DNA of 64,000 bases from Microbacterium sp. LWH13-1.2 (GCF_038397735.1 NZ_CP151635.1:3286001-3350000), one strand, 5' to 3'. Shown: positions 18,869 through 27,915, counted from the stretch's first letter. The notes: generated by a model from the letters alone, not told the origin. Numbers and translations: made by a program.

Positions 18869-18884
18869 CGTTTCACGTGGAACA
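18869..18884. promoter_or_regulatory. parS: parS-like site 2 (degenerate)
   Basis: CGTTTCACGTGGAACA, two differences from the consensus, inside the parA to P-loop-gene gap. Confidence 0.7.
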
Positions 18885-18885
18885 T

Positions 18886-19329
18886 TCATGGACGCACCAG
18901 GGACATGATCTCCCCCACCAGGTCGACAAGTGGCCTCGTCGCATCGAGCTCGAGTGTCGCACCTCGGCGCAGGAGGGGCTCGATCGACCGAAGGTTCTCT
19001 CGGATCTCGTTTCGCTCCGATTCGGTGGAACCATAGGGATTCGTCAGACGCCGCTGAACGCGCTCGAGGATGATCGCCTCCGGTGCCGAGAGCAGCACCA
19101 CATGGTCGAAGTGGTCGTAGAAGTAGCCCTGGTTCTCGACGGTCCCCGCCACCGCGAGATCAGGGTGTTCTTCTAGTAGTGCCGTCAGCCGGTCCACGTC
19201 CCACAAGCCATCCTGGGTCTTCCAGTTTCCGTAGTCAGTGTCGATCGCCGGTACTCCCCCGGCCCCGATCAGGGCGACAACGCTGGACTTCCCTACGCCG
19301 GACATTCCTGTGATGAGAACTCGGGCCAT
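18886..19329 (-). CDS. P-loop ATP-binding protein (adenylate/shikimate-kinase-like)
   Basis: 147 residues from ATG 19329 (GGAGGA ribosome-binding site just upstream). It starts with VLITGMSGVGKSSVVALIG, a Walker A P-loop right at the N terminus as in small nucleoside, shikimate or gluconate kinases. AIDTDYGNW and a VVLLSAPEAIILERVQRR segment fit the DxD and lid-Arg regions of such kinases. The substrate is unknown. The frame is open further upstream across a parS site, but that extension is very basic and lacks a ribosome-binding site. It lies between parA and the parS-rich region, and its 5' leader holds a perfect parS. Confidence 0.8.
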   Translation of the reverse strand: MARVLITGMSGVGKSSVVALIGAGGVPAIDTDYGNWKTQDGLWDVDRLTALLEEHPDLAVAGTVENQGYFYDHFDHVVLLSAPEAIILERVQRRLTNPYGSTESERNEIRENLRSIEPLLRRGATLELDATRPLVDLVGEIMSLVRP

Positions 19330-19345
19330 TCCTCCACGGTATCCA

Positions 19346-19361
19346 TGTTTCACGTGAAACA
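19346..19361. promoter_or_regulatory. parS: parS site 3 (perfect)
   Basis: TGTTTCACGTGAAACA, 17 bp before the start codon of the P-loop gene. Confidence 0.95.
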
Positions 19362-19465
19362 CCGACCACACATGTGTCGACGCCGCCGATATCCGTCGCC
19401 TTCGTGGCTGCGGGTCAGAGTCCCACGCCCGTTTCCAACGGGGCATCTGCCGTCGTCATGCCGTG

Positions 19466-19481
19466 TGTTTCACGTGAAACA
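19466..19481. promoter_or_regulatory. parS: parS site 4 (perfect)
   Basis: TGTTTCACGTGAAACA, at the border of the long gene-free stretch. Confidence 0.95.
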
Positions 19482-19617
19482 CCCTCCTCGTCGGGGACTT
19501 GGACTGCCGACGTGCGCGTATGAGGCCCTGTGTGTCCCCGTGTTCAGGCCGGACTGCTCCGTGCCGCCTGCTCGAATGTTCTATCAGGCGACTCTGCTCC
19601 GAACGTCGGCACGGATC

Positions 19618-19649
19618 CCGTCGGGTGGGGGGTACTCCCCACCCGACGG
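19618..19649. repeat. Perfect inverted repeat (13-bp arms)
   Basis: Arms CCGTCGGGTGGGG (19618-19630) and CCCCACCCGACGG (19637-19649) with a 6-nt loop GGTACT. There is no T tract and no gene ends just before it on +; it could be a cruciform or a terminator-like element inside the parS region. Confidence 0.75.
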
Positions 19650-20029
19650 TCCCGCCCAGTGATGCTCGTCGCTGGGCCCGACGCCCCTGCGCGCGTGGGT
19701 GAGCATGGAAGTGCCCGCCCCCCACCTTCCCCAGCGCTATTGACCCTGGGGTTCGGAGCTTCACCGCTCATAAGCGAACCGATCATCGTGAATCAATGGG
19801 ATCGTGCGGTCGCGGACTCGCTCAGACCCTCGCTATGGGTCGACAACGATACGTCCGCAGCTCGCTACGCGGAGCGGTGTGCGACGAGAGACTGGGGTCG
19901 AGTTCGCCCCGTGGGTCCAATGACTCCTCTCCCCGAGAGGCTGAATGCAGATGTGCGAGGTGAATGTGCGGCGGCGGGTCCTGGATCGCACGCTGTAATT
20001 GCCCCCTGTAGTGCGCACTCAACGCCATC

Positions 20030-20045
20030 CGTTTCACGTGAAACG
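20030..20045. promoter_or_regulatory. parS: parS site 5
   Basis: CGTTTCACGTGAAACG: the 14-bp core is perfect; the outer pair is C-G instead of T-A. Confidence 0.88.
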
Positions 20046-20249
20046 TTGACTCGCGGCACTCCCTGTCGCCCGTCAAGGACGACTCACACGTGCGCCGGGG
20101 CACCGGCCTGTGCAGTGCGAAAGGAGCACCTGCGCTGAGAAGAGTGCTCTTCGGTCTCGGTCGTCGAGGGGTGCCCGAACGCGGGACTCTCGGTCGCACG
20201 CAATGCGCTGCTTTCGATCCGACAGTCGCCAACTATGAGACCCAGCCGC

Positions 20250-20354
<105 letters not shown>

Positions 20355-20506
20355 CCTGCCACCGTTAGGCAACTCAGATCCACGCGCAAACCGGACTTCA
20401 TCCCGATACTCAGAGCGCAGCCCATAAGCGACCGCAGAGTGGCTGCAAGCCGACGCGTCTATACGCCTACATGCCTGCCGGCGTCAATGAACAGACTCCC
20501 CTCCAA

Positions 20507-20533
20507 CCCCACCCCCGAACCCCCACCTCCCCC
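20507..20533. repeat. C-tract block (potential G-quadruplex on minus strand)
   Basis: Four C runs of 4, 5, 5 and 5 bases (20507-20510, 20512-20516, 20520-20524, 20529-20533) with spacers of 1, 3 and 4 nt. It is not periodic, but meets the four-run quadruplex rule on the minus strand. Confidence 0.7.
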
Positions 20534-20631
20534 AACGACAGTGACCGGGGTGCCAAAGCGGAGATGTCTTCACTGCACGCGCCGATGCAGGTGGAGAATC
20601 ACAGCAGGTTTACCTCCAGCAGTGGTCGGAT

Positions 20632-20647
20632 CGTTTCACGCGAAACA
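20632..20647. promoter_or_regulatory. parS: parS-like site 6 (centre variant)
   Basis: CGTTTCACGCGAAACA: the central CACGTG is CACGCG here, breaking the dyad; it may bind ParB more weakly. Confidence 0.65.
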
Positions 20648-20724
20648 TCCATAGCCAGAGGTTTGCTGCGTTTCACCGACGGCGGCATGACGTCTGCACT
20701 CGTGCCGCCGTACACGGGGAGCGA

Positions 20725-20740
20725 TGTTTCACGTGAAACC
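20725..20740. promoter_or_regulatory. parS: parS site 7
   Basis: TGTTTCACGTGAAACC: one mismatch at the last position. Confidence 0.9.
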
Positions 20741-20862
20741 CCCGCTTGAGTCCCCGATGACATAACTGACGGCATGCGCGCGACCTTCGCTGAGTAGCAA
20801 TGGAGGACCGTGATGCACCTCGCTAGGCGCCGCGTACGGAGATCATCCAGCGACGCTCCACG

Positions 20863-20900
20863 ACACCCACACCCACACCCACACCCACACCCACACCCAC
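20863..20900. repeat. ACACCC x6 tandem array
   Basis: Six perfect hexamers (20863-20898) plus AC, ending directly at parS site 8. The minus strand reads (GGGTGT)n, six G triplets with 3-nt spacers. Confidence 0.92.
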
Positions 20901-20916
20901 CGTTTCACGTGAAACG
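20901..20916. promoter_or_regulatory. parS: parS site 8 (abuts hexamer array)
   Basis: CGTTTCACGTGAAACG, directly after the ACACCC array. Confidence 0.88.
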
Positions 20917-21132
20917 TAGCTCTTTCTCACATCACCCTAAAGCGGGTACCGCAGGTGTGGTACTTCTCCCGGCGGCCAGTCGCCTGCGCGACAGCCAGAC
21001 ATCCGAACCGTACGAAGAACGGGCGAACGCGCACGCCTCGCGGAGCACCGCTACCGCGATGTCGACTGAACATCGCCCTGGTATCACCATCCCGCTAATG
21101 GGCCTGGAGTCTCCCTGCGCTCCTGAGCATCG

Positions 21133-21148
21133 CGTTTCACGTGAAACA
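21133..21148. promoter_or_regulatory. parS: parS site 9
   Basis: CGTTTCACGTGAAACA: one mismatch at the first position. Confidence 0.9.
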
Positions 21149-21369
21149 TGTCAGGCATCACGCGGAGAGAGTCACTGAACCATACAGTGAAGTCGCGTGA
21201 AGTCCTCCACGTACAGATAGCGACACCGCGCCCTACAAGGCGATGAGCTATTCCGGCGACTGGAATCCGCGCGTATGTAGAAGAGGAACGCCGCACTCCC
21301 AACGAAGAAGTCCTGGAGATCAGAAGTGTCGGTCGTCGAGAGAACCACGCGCTGAAGCGCTGTGCCTGC

Positions 21370-21993
21370 CTAGCGAACGACCGCCCGCACAACACGAGTC
21401 GATTCCGGCAGCACATCCTCACCGAGAACCTCGACCCGGACGTCCGTCAGGCGGAACTTCTTGATCTGCTTCTGTGCGGCGTCGATCTCGTTCGCCGCGT
21501 TCATCCCCTTGAGCAGCGTGAGCTCTCCCCCGTCACGAACGAGTGGAGCGGTCAGCGGGATCAGAGTCTTCAGTGCACTCACCGCGCGCGCGGTCACCAC
21601 GTCGAAGCCCTCCGGTCGCCGTGCATCTTCAGCACGAGCCCGTAGCACTTCGACGTTGTCCAGCCCCAGGGCATCGACCTGCTCGTTCAACCAGATCACA
21701 CGACGCTCCATCGGTTCGATCAGCGTCCACTGCACGTCGGGTCGCGCGATCGCGAGGACGATGCCAGGGAGGCCTGCACCTGAGCCGACGTCTGCAACCG
21801 ACCCGTGGAACAACGGAGCAGCGATCACGCTGTTCAAGACGTGCCTCGTCCACAGACGGGGAAGCTCGAGCGGTCCGATGAGACCGCGCTCTTCGCCATG
21901 CTCCGCTAGAGCTGCAGTGAACCGCCTCGCCAGTTCGATCCGTTCTCCGAAGAGTTGAGATGCGACCGCCGGCTCGACCTCGACAGCACTCAC
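21370..21993 (-). CDS. rsmG: 16S rRNA (guanine527-N7)-methyltransferase RsmG
   Basis: 207 residues. SAM-binding VADVGSGAGLPGIVLAIARP and the downstream DVVTARAVSALKTLIPLTAPLV are typical of GidB/RsmG, which methylates G527 of 16S rRNA; loss of function gives low-level streptomycin resistance in several bacteria. It is the last gene of the rpmH-rnpA-yidD-yidC-jag-rsmG run. A parS site fills the 33-bp gap between it and jag. Confidence 0.95.
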   Translation of the reverse strand: MSAVEVEPAVASQLFGERIELARRFTAALAEHGEERGLIGPLELPRLWTRHVLNSVIAAPLFHGSVADVGSGAGLPGIVLAIARPDVQWTLIEPMERRVIWLNEQVDALGLDNVEVLRARAEDARRPEGFDVVTARAVSALKTLIPLTAPLVRDGGELTLLKGMNAANEIDAAQKQIKKFRLTDVRVEVLGEDVLPESTRVVRAVVR

Positions 21994-22010
21994 TACAGCA
22001 TTCCGATCAA

Positions 22011-22026
22011 TGTTTCACGTGAAACG
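22011..22026. promoter_or_regulatory. parS: parS site 10 (rsmG-jag gap)
   Basis: TGTTTCACGTGAAACG, filling the space between jag and rsmG, just upstream of the rsmG start on the minus strand. Confidence 0.92.
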
Positions 22027-22518
22027 TCAGCGACGACGGAGAACGGTGTGCCGGTCAGCACCTTCACCATACGACTCCGAGACAAGTCCCTGGTCAGCGG
22101 CGATATCGTGCACCAGCTTGCGCTCGTAGCTCGACATCGCAGGCAGGGAAGCCTGCGTTGCACCATCGTCGAGCTTGGCGGCTGCGGCATTGACCAGAGT
22201 CTCGAGCTGGCGACGACGGGTGTCGCGCGACCCGCCGATATCGAGAATCAGGCGCGAGAAAGAACCTGTCTTGCTCTGCACCGCCAGACGCGTCAGCTCC
22301 TGCAGAGCCTGAACCGTGTCGGGAGACGAAAGCAGCGCAAGTCCGTCGCCCTCCGCCTCTACCGAGACATAGGCACGCCCCTGCCGCACGTCGAGGTTCA
22401 GATCGCCGTCGATGTCGGCGATGTCGAGGAGCTCTTCGAGGTAGTCGGCTGCGACATCGCCCTCGTTCTCCAGCTCGGCGACCGTGGGCTCCACGATCTC
22501 AGTCACGTTGTCGGTCAC
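22027..22518 (-). CDS. jag: Jag/KhpB-type R3H RNA-binding protein
   Basis: 163 residues from a GTG start. A KH-like region (about 25-90, ending VQALQELTRLAVQSKTG) is followed by a C-terminal R3H domain: RQLETLVNAAAAKLDDG and LPAMSSYERKLVHDIAADQ with the Arg/His pair of the R3H motif in the SYERKLVHD segment. Jag/KhpB proteins bind single-stranded nucleic acid and affect cell-wall synthesis in Gram-positives. The start overlaps the yidC stop by 4 bp. Confidence 0.93.
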   Translation of the reverse strand: MTDNVTEIVEPTVAELENEGDVAADYLEELLDIADIDGDLNLDVRQGRAYVSVEAEGDGLALLSSPDTVQALQELTRLAVQSKTGSFSRLILDIGGSRDTRRRQLETLVNAAAAKLDDGATQASLPAMSSYERKLVHDIAADQGLVSESYGEGADRHTVLRRR

Positions 22519-23585
22519 GAACCGCTCCCCTTCTTCTTCGAACGCTTCTTACCCACGGGCTGCTGACGCTTGGGAGTCTGTGCCTTCGCACGCTCCGCCT
22601 CTTCGAGCAGTCGCTGCTGCTCCGCCTCGTATGCGGCCATCGGAACGACCTTGCCCGACGAGTCGATCGCCTTACCCTTGCGAGCAAGTCGCTCTTCGCG
22701 GGCCTTGGCCGCCTCGGAGCCCGGAGTCGGCATCTCACGGATAACGAGGAACTGCTGACCCATCGTCCAGAGGTTCGAGATGAACCAGTACACGACGACG
22801 CCGAGCGGGAAGAAGATACCCGAGAAGATGAAGCCCAGCGGGAGGATGTAGAGCATGATCTTCTGCATCTGGTACGCCTGGCCGGTCTTGGCCTCGGGCG
22901 ACAGATTCTTCGAGATGATCTGCAGCTGAGTGAAGAACTGCGACGCGATCATGAGCACGACGAGCGTGACGAGGATGATGATCGCCGTGGTGTTGCCGGC
23001 GTCCACCGCATTGCCGAGCGTCTCGTGCAGGGATGCCACGCCGAACAGCTCAGCGTTGTAGAACTGCTCGGTGAGCTCCGCGTTCAGCAGACCGACGCCG
23101 CCGACGCCGAGGTTGTGGTGCTTGGAGACATCACTCAGCACGCTGAACAGCGAGAAGAAGATCGGCATCTGCACCAGCAGCGGAAGACAGCTCGACATCG
23201 GCGTCGTGCCGTGCTTCTTATACAGCGCCATGGTCTCGCGGCTCATGGCCTCGCGAGAGAGCTGATCCTTCTTTCCGCGATACTTCTCTTGAACTTTTCG
23301 CAGTTCAGGAGCAATTTCCATCATCTTCCGCTGGCTCTTGATCTGCTTCACGAAGAGCGGGATCAGCGCGGCACGGACGACGATGACGAGGCCGACAATC
23401 GACAGCACCCAGGTCAGACCGGATGCCGCCGGAAGACCGACGGCCGTCAGCAGCCAGTGCCAGGCGACGAGCACCATCTCGACGAGCCACTTGAGCGGCC
23501 ACAGGATGGTTCCGATCAGGTCGAAGCCGCCGGAGGCGGGCGCCGGCGACGGGGTGGTGCTGGCGAGCAGAAGGTCAAGACCCAC
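22515..23585 (-). CDS. yidC: Membrane protein insertase YidC
   Basis: 356 residues from a GTG start. An N-terminal hydrophobic helix is followed by the 60KD_IMP core: VRAALIPLFVKQIKSQRKM, including the conserved hydrophilic-groove Arg of TM1, a cytoplasmic helical hairpin and four further helices, then a lysine-rich tail (GKKRSKKKG) that can contact ribosomes. YidC inserts and folds membrane proteins alone or with SecYEG. It lies between yidD and jag as in most bacteria. Confidence 0.95.
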   Translation of the reverse strand: MGLDLLLASTTPSPAPASGGFDLIGTILWPLKWLVEMVLVAWHWLLTAVGLPAASGLTWVLSIVGLVIVVRAALIPLFVKQIKSQRKMMEIAPELRKVQEKYRGKKDQLSREAMSRETMALYKKHGTTPMSSCLPLLVQMPIFFSLFSVLSDVSKHHNLGVGGVGLLNAELTEQFYNAELFGVASLHETLGNAVDAGNTTAIIILVTLVVLMIASQFFTQLQIISKNLSPEAKTGQAYQMQKIMLYILPLGFIFSGIFFPLGVVVYWFISNLWTMGQQFLVIREMPTPGSEAAKAREERLARKGKAIDSSGKVVPMAAYEAEQQRLLEEAERAKAQTPKRQQPVGKKRSKKKGSGS

Positions 23586-23588
23586 CGA

Positions 23589-23939
23589 TCAGTCCTTTCG
23601 GGAAGGGACGACGAAACCGTGCGCGGTCAGGTCATAACGGAAATGTTCGTGAGGACGGACGTCATCGACGCCGCCGTGGCTCCAGGGATTGCAACGGAGG
23701 ATGCGCCATGCCGAGAGCATCGTTCCCCGCGCGGCGCCGTGCTGTTGCACCGCACCTACAGCGTAAGCGGAACAGGATGGGTAATAGGCACAGACGTCTC
23801 CATACATCGGAGAGATCACCTTGCGGTAGCCAGCGAGGAAGCCGAGGACCAGGTTCCTCGGTACCAGCGGGATGCTGCGCAGCAGATCCCCTGCCCGCAT
23901 ATGGCCCGTGCCGATGGAGGATGCCGGAAGAGCGGTCAT
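23589..23939 (-). CDS. yidD: Membrane protein insertion efficiency factor YidD
   Basis: 116 residues. The core LRSIPLVPRNLVLGFLAGYRKVISPMYGDVCAYYPSCSAYAVGAVQQHGAARG has the family order of YR-K-x-I-S-P with the cysteine pair YYPSCSAYA, followed by LRCNPWSHGGVDDV. YidD is a small membrane-associated factor that helps YidC. ATG 23939 overlaps the rnpA stop by 4 bp; a later ATG (MRAGDLL) is also possible. yidC begins 3 bp downstream. Confidence 0.93.
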   Translation of the reverse strand: MTALPASSIGTGHMRAGDLLRSIPLVPRNLVLGFLAGYRKVISPMYGDVCAYYPSCSAYAVGAVQQHGAARGTMLSAWRILRCNPWSHGGVDDVRPHEHFRYDLTAHGFVVPSRKD

Positions 23940-24280
23940 GCTCGCGCCTGCCCGAGACGGTCGAGGCACCGGTTCACATCGGCACTCAGCTCTGCGTAGC
24001 TCGCGGTCGCGGACGCAGGAAGGGCACGGATGACGACATCCGTGCCCTCGGGGACCCGCGGAAGCGCCTCCGCACAGACGGCTTTGAGTCGCCGACGGAC
24101 GGTGTTGCGCACCACAGCGGTGCCCACCTGCTTGCTGATGATGAATCCGAACCTCGCGGCTCTGCTCTCGCCCGTCGTCAGCATCGAGGTGACGACCTTG
24201 GCTCCGCCACAACGGGATCCGCGTCGAACGACCAGTCGATAGTCGCTCCCGCGGGTCACACGAAACGGGCGGGCGAGCAC
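23936..24280 (-). CDS. rnpA: Ribonuclease P protein component
   Basis: 114 residues from a GTG start. The RNR signature is visible as VGTAVVRNTVRRRLKAVCAEAL, the positively charged helix that binds RNase P RNA and the pre-tRNA leader; the N terminus RPFRVTRGSDYRLVVRRG is also typical. It follows rpmH after 6 bp and is co-transcribed with it. Confidence 0.96.
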   Translation of the reverse strand: MLARPFRVTRGSDYRLVVRRGSRCGGAKVVTSMLTTGESRAARFGFIISKQVGTAVVRNTVRRRLKAVCAEALPRVPEGTDVVIRALPASATASYAELSADVNRCLDRLGQARA

Positions 24281-24286
24281 AGCGGT

Positions 24287-24424
24287 CTACGCGGAGAGCT
24301 CGGTGCGGCCCTTCGCACGACGAGCCGAGAGGATGGCGCGGCCGGCGCGGGTGCGCATGCGAAGGCGGAAGCCGTGCTTCTTGGCGCGACGACGGTTGTT
24401 GGGCTGGTAAGTGCGCTTGCTCAT
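24287..24424 (-). CDS. rpmH: 50S ribosomal protein L34
   Basis: 45 residues, starting [20 protein letters not shown] and continuing with the basic [19 protein letters not shown] core, a full match to L34. It is the first gene of the leftward operon and is divergent from dnaA, the usual arrangement at bacterial origins. Confidence 0.98.
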   Translation of the reverse strand: MSKRTYQPNNRRRAKKHGFRLRMRTRAGRAILSARRAKGRTELSA

Positions 24425-24740
24425 GAAATCACTCCGGGAATGCTGCCACCGGGATCGATTTGACCGGAGACATAGGGATCTGCCATTCAGGCATAAGTCA
24501 ACCGATTAAGGGTACGTCTTGACGGCGCGCAGAGCAAATCTGCGCGCTTCGACCTCGACCTCCGGCACGATCCGCACAGCTATTATCCACAACCCGTGGC
24601 ATGCACGTATGCGCAACACGCGCGCGGATTCCCCAGGGCAGGTTGCCGTTCCCAGCCGCGGTGACTACCGTGGCATCCGAAGTTATCCACAGGGGGGACG
24701 CCTTTCTCGACGCCCCGCCGCATCCCCAGCACGGAGCGTC
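24425..24740. promoter_or_regulatory. rpmH-dnaA intergenic region with two DnaA boxes
   Basis: The 316-bp gap between divergent rpmH and dnaA holds two perfect TTATCCACA boxes (24583-24591 and 24683-24691), suited to DnaA autoregulation or origin function. No open frame here has coding character. Confidence 0.85.
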
Positions 24741-26132
24741 ATGTCATCACCTGCCCAGCCCGACGTTCCGATCTGGACCACAGTGCAGGACCTGCTCGAG
24801 GCGGACGACCGGGTGACTCCGCAGCTGCAGGGGTTCCTCAGCCTCGCGGTCCCCGCCGGCGTCATGTCGGCGACGCTCTATCTGGAGGTCCCCAACGACC
24901 TCACAGCAGCGCAGATCAACAAGCGTCTGCGGCTGCCGATCATGGAGGCGCTCTCTCACATCGGCCAGGAGGTCACCTCGTACCGCGTCGTGGTCAACCA
25001 CGAGCTCGCCGAGCAGCCGACCGCGCCCATCGCCGTCGCGGACTACGGCCGCCAGGAGCAGATCCGGGTCGAGTCGCCCATGGAGCAGCCGACGCAGCTC
25101 CGCCACGAATCGCGCCTCAACCCGAAGTACACCTTCGACAACTTCGTCATCGGGCAGTCCAACCGCTTCGCCCACGCCGCAGCGGTCGCTGTCGCCGAAG
25201 CTCCCGCCAAGGCGTACAACCCGCTCTTCATCTACGGAGACTCCGGGCTCGGGAAGACCCACCTTCTCCACGCGATCGGCGACTACGCCCAGTCCCTCTA
25301 TGCAGGGGTGAAGGTCCGGTACGTCTCGAGCGAAGAGTTCACGAACGACTTCATCAACTCGATCGCGAACAACCGCGGCGCCGCCTTCCAGGCGCGCTAC
25401 CGCGACGTCGACATCCTCCTGATCGACGACATCCAGTTCCTCCAGGGTCGTGCCGAGACTCAGGAAGCCTTCTTCCACACGTTCAACACGCTGCACGACC
25501 ACAACAAGCAGGTCGTGATCACGAGCGATGTGGCGCCGAAGCACCTGACCGGGTTCGAGGATCGGATGCGCAGCCGGTTCGAGTGGGGTCTGATCACCGA
25601 CGTGCAGGCTCCCGACCTCGAGACCCGCATCGCGATCCTCCGCAAGAAGGCCCAGAGCGAGGCTCTCCATATTCCCGACGAGGTACTCGAGTACATCGCC
25701 ACCGTCGTCTCCTCGAACATCCGCGAACTCGAGGGCGCACTGATCCGCGTCTCGGCATTCGCAAGCCTGAACCGCTCAGCCCTCGACATCTCTCTCGCCC
25801 AGACGGTGCTCCGCGACATCATCGACACCGCCGAGGACAACATCATCTCGCCGACGGACATCATCACGGCGACGGCGCAGTACTTCAAGCTGACAGTCGA
25901 CGATCTGTACGGATCGAGCCGCTCGCAGCAGATCGCAACGTCTCGACAGATCGCGATGTATCTCTGTCGGGAGCGCACGAGCCTCTCGCTGCCCAAGATC
26001 GGACAGCTGTTCGGCAATCGCGATCACACGACGGTCATGTACGCCTACAAGAAGATCAGCGAGCTCATGAAGGAGCGACGTTCGATCTACAACCAGGTGA
26101 CGGAGATCACCACGCAGCTCGGTCGCCGCTGA
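24741..26132 (+). CDS. dnaA: Chromosomal replication initiator protein DnaA
   Basis: 463 residues from ATG 24741; the frame is open further upstream across the DnaA boxes, but that part is not DnaA-like. N-terminal domain I starts WTTVQDLLEADD. After a linker comes the AAA+ core: NPKYTFDNFVIGQSNRFAHAA, Walker A GDSGLGKTHLLHA, Walker B LLIDDIQFLQGR. The C-terminal box-binding domain has RDHTTVMYAYKKI. It opens the origin and loads the replicative helicase. Domain II is short compared with streptomycetes. A strong terminator follows. Confidence 0.98.
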   Translation: MSSPAQPDVPIWTTVQDLLEADDRVTPQLQGFLSLAVPAGVMSATLYLEVPNDLTAAQINKRLRLPIMEALSHIGQEVTSYRVVVNHELAEQPTAPIAVADYGRQEQIRVESPMEQPTQLRHESRLNPKYTFDNFVIGQSNRFAHAAAVAVAEAPAKAYNPLFIYGDSGLGKTHLLHAIGDYAQSLYAGVKVRYVSSEEFTNDFINSIANNRGAAFQARYRDVDILLIDDIQFLQGRAETQEAFFHTFNTLHDHNKQVVITSDVAPKHLTGFEDRMRSRFEWGLITDVQAPDLETRIAILRKKAQSEALHIPDEVLEYIATVVSSNIRELEGALIRVSAFASLNRSALDISLAQTVLRDIIDTAEDNIISPTDIITATAQYFKLTVDDLYGSSRSQQIATSRQIAMYLCRERTSLSLPKIGQLFGNRDHTTVMYAYKKISELMKERRSIYNQVTEITTQLGRR

Positions 26133-26145
26133 GCGCACGACGCCT

Positions 26146-26193
26146 CGAGAAGGGGGTCGCAGTGTCCGTTGAGACGCTGCGACCCCCTTCTCG
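26146..26193 (+). terminator. dnaA terminator
   Basis: 17-bp arms (26146-26162 and 26177-26193) with a 14-nt loop, right after dnaA. Confidence 0.8.
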
Positions 26194-26625
26194 TGCGTCT
26201 AGGAGGCATCCGCGAGTGCGGATAGATGCCAGTTTGCACATGTGGATAACTTGTGGATGGATCGCGTTCAGGTCGGGACGAATGTGGGGGAAACCGACGA
26301 ACCTGTGGATAACCGGGGGAGAGCGCTCCGACCGACGCAGGCCGTCCACCCGCGTATTCCTCAGGGATTCCACAAGTGACAACCATGTAGTTCCCTACTC
26401 GCGTCTGCTTTCCACCGAGTTATCCACAGTATCCACAGGTGTTAACACCGTTAAGGAGTTAATTCAATTCAGGGGCGATCCGATCACCAGACGGTGGGGA
26501 AAGTCCGACAGGCCCGAGGTTCGCCCCGGCCGTAGGGATCCGACCTGCTGTGGGGCTAGCATGGGAAGCCCTGCACCGGCAGGACCGATGACGACACGTC
26601 TCAGAACGACGACAAGGGAGCACCC
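26194..26625. other. oriC: Origin of replication (oriC), dnaA-dnaN intergenic region
   Basis: A non-coding gap with clustered DnaA boxes: TGTGGATAA at 26241-26249, a related TGTGGATGG at 26252-26260, TGTGGATAA at 26304-26312, TTATCCACA at 26420-26428 and GTATCCACA at 26429-26437. They are followed by an AT-rich stretch (26438-26472) containing GTTAAC and GTTAAG, a candidate DNA unwinding element. Together with dnaA and dnaN and the change of gene direction, this is the chromosomal origin. The 150 bp nearest dnaN must also hold the dnaN promoter, but I saw no clear -35/-10 pair. Confidence 0.9.
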
Positions 26626-27768
26626 GTGAGGTTTCAGGTCAACCGCGATGTCTTCAGCGAGGCTGTCTCGTTCGTCGTCAAGCTGCTTCCCCAGCGCAAT
26701 CCTCAGCCGATCCTCGCCGGAGTCCTGATCGAAGCCGATGGCTCCGGCCTCACGCTCTCGGCCTTCGACTACGAGGCCTCGGCGCGTACGACGATCGAAG
26801 CGACTGTCGACACCCCGGGCACGATCCTGGTGCACGGCCGCCTCCTCTCCGACATCGCCAGCCGACTTCCCAACGCTCCGATCGAGATCGCCGTCGAAGA
26901 CGACGGCAGCATCACGGTCAGCTGCGGTTCCGCTCGATTCACACTCGCAGCCATGCCTGTCGAGGAATATCCCTCGATCCCCGAGGTCTCCGGATCCTCC
27001 GGGGTGGTTCCGGCAGACGACTTCGGCACCGCGATCGCGCAGGTCGGCTTCGCGGCATCGCGCGACGATGTCACCCCGGTGCTCACCGGTGTGCAGCTCG
27101 AGGTCTCCGGTCACACGCTGAGCCTGGTCGCCACCGACCGTTACCGTGTCTCTCTGCGTGACGTCCCGTGGGACGGCGAAGCCGTAGAGGCGACCGCACT
27201 CGTCCCCGCACGCACGCTCCTCGAGGTCGGAAAGACGTTCGGTCACGCGGGCACGATCCAGATCGCGTTCTCAGGAGCCGGCGACCGCGAGATCATCGCG
27301 TTCACGGCAGGCAACAAGACAGTCACGTCGCTGCTCATCAAGGGCAACTTCCCGCCGGTCCGCCGTCTGTTCCCCGAGCAGACCGAGCACTACGCGGTCG
27401 TCAACACCGCAGATCTCGTCGAGGCCGTGCGCCGTGTGTCGCTGGTTCTCGACCGTGCAGCTCCGCTGCGTTTCACGTTCACGTCCGACAGCGTCACGAT
27501 GGACGCATCGGGCAGCGAGCACGCCCGCGCATCGGAGTCGGTCGACGCGATCCTGAACGGTGGCGACGATGTCACTCTCGGTCTCAACCCGCAGTACCTG
27601 ATCGAGGCACTCGGAGCGGTCAAGAGCGAGTTCGTGCGCGTCACGTTCACGTCGAGCGACAACGCGAACAAGCTCAGCCCCGTGCTGATCACGAGCCAGA
27701 CCTCTGTCGATCAGGCCGGTCTCGACTCGTTCAAGTACCTGCTGCAGCCCAACCTCCTGCTGCGCTGA
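26626..27768 (+). CDS. dnaN: DNA polymerase III beta subunit (sliding clamp)
   Basis: 380 residues from a GTG start. Three repeated clamp domains: MRFQVNRDVFSEAVSFVVKLLPQRN, the middle SGVVPADDFGTAIAQVGFAASRDDVTPVLTG-type segment with ATDRYRVS, and the C-terminal region ending in LLQPNLLLR, a P-x-x-x-R-type end. It encircles DNA and tethers the replicative polymerase. In most relatives recF or gnd follows; here two surface-protein genes intervene. Confidence 0.97.
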   Translation: MRFQVNRDVFSEAVSFVVKLLPQRNPQPILAGVLIEADGSGLTLSAFDYEASARTTIEATVDTPGTILVHGRLLSDIASRLPNAPIEIAVEDDGSITVSCGSARFTLAAMPVEEYPSIPEVSGSSGVVPADDFGTAIAQVGFAASRDDVTPVLTGVQLEVSGHTLSLVATDRYRVSLRDVPWDGEAVEATALVPARTLLEVGKTFGHAGTIQIAFSGAGDREIIAFTAGNKTVTSLLIKGNFPPVRRLFPEQTEHYAVVNTADLVEAVRRVSLVLDRAAPLRFTFTSDSVTMDASGSEHARASESVDAILNGGDDVTLGLNPQYLIEALGAVKSEFVRVTFTSSDNANKLSPVLITSQTSVDQAGLDSFKYLLQPNLLLR

Positions 27769-27915
27769 GTCATCCGCGTCCGGCCGTTACCTGCCGGAAA
27801 TAGCAGCGCTCAGAACGCGAAACACCAGACTGCGAGAGTCAGCCGTACCCCAGAGCACGGCTGCTCCGCATAGCCGTGCGGCCGCGCTCGTCTCTCCAGA
27901 CGAAAGACGTTCCGC
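27769..27915. other. dnaN-to-cohesin-gene intergenic region
   Basis: 147 bp without a gene. It contains a hairpin with 8-bp arms GCACGGCT and AGCCGTGC (27855-27862 and 27872-27879, 9-nt loop), which could end dnaN transcription or act in the leader of the next gene. Confidence 0.55.

Noticed and set aside
19530..20138. 202-codon + frame inside the parS region
   Set aside because: It reads a parS site as VSRET, has no ribosome-binding site and no family resemblance.
22011..22026. parS palindromes considered as ordinary E-box-like regulator operators
   Set aside because: The full TTTCACGTGAAA dyad, their number and the adjacent parAB identify them as ParB sites.
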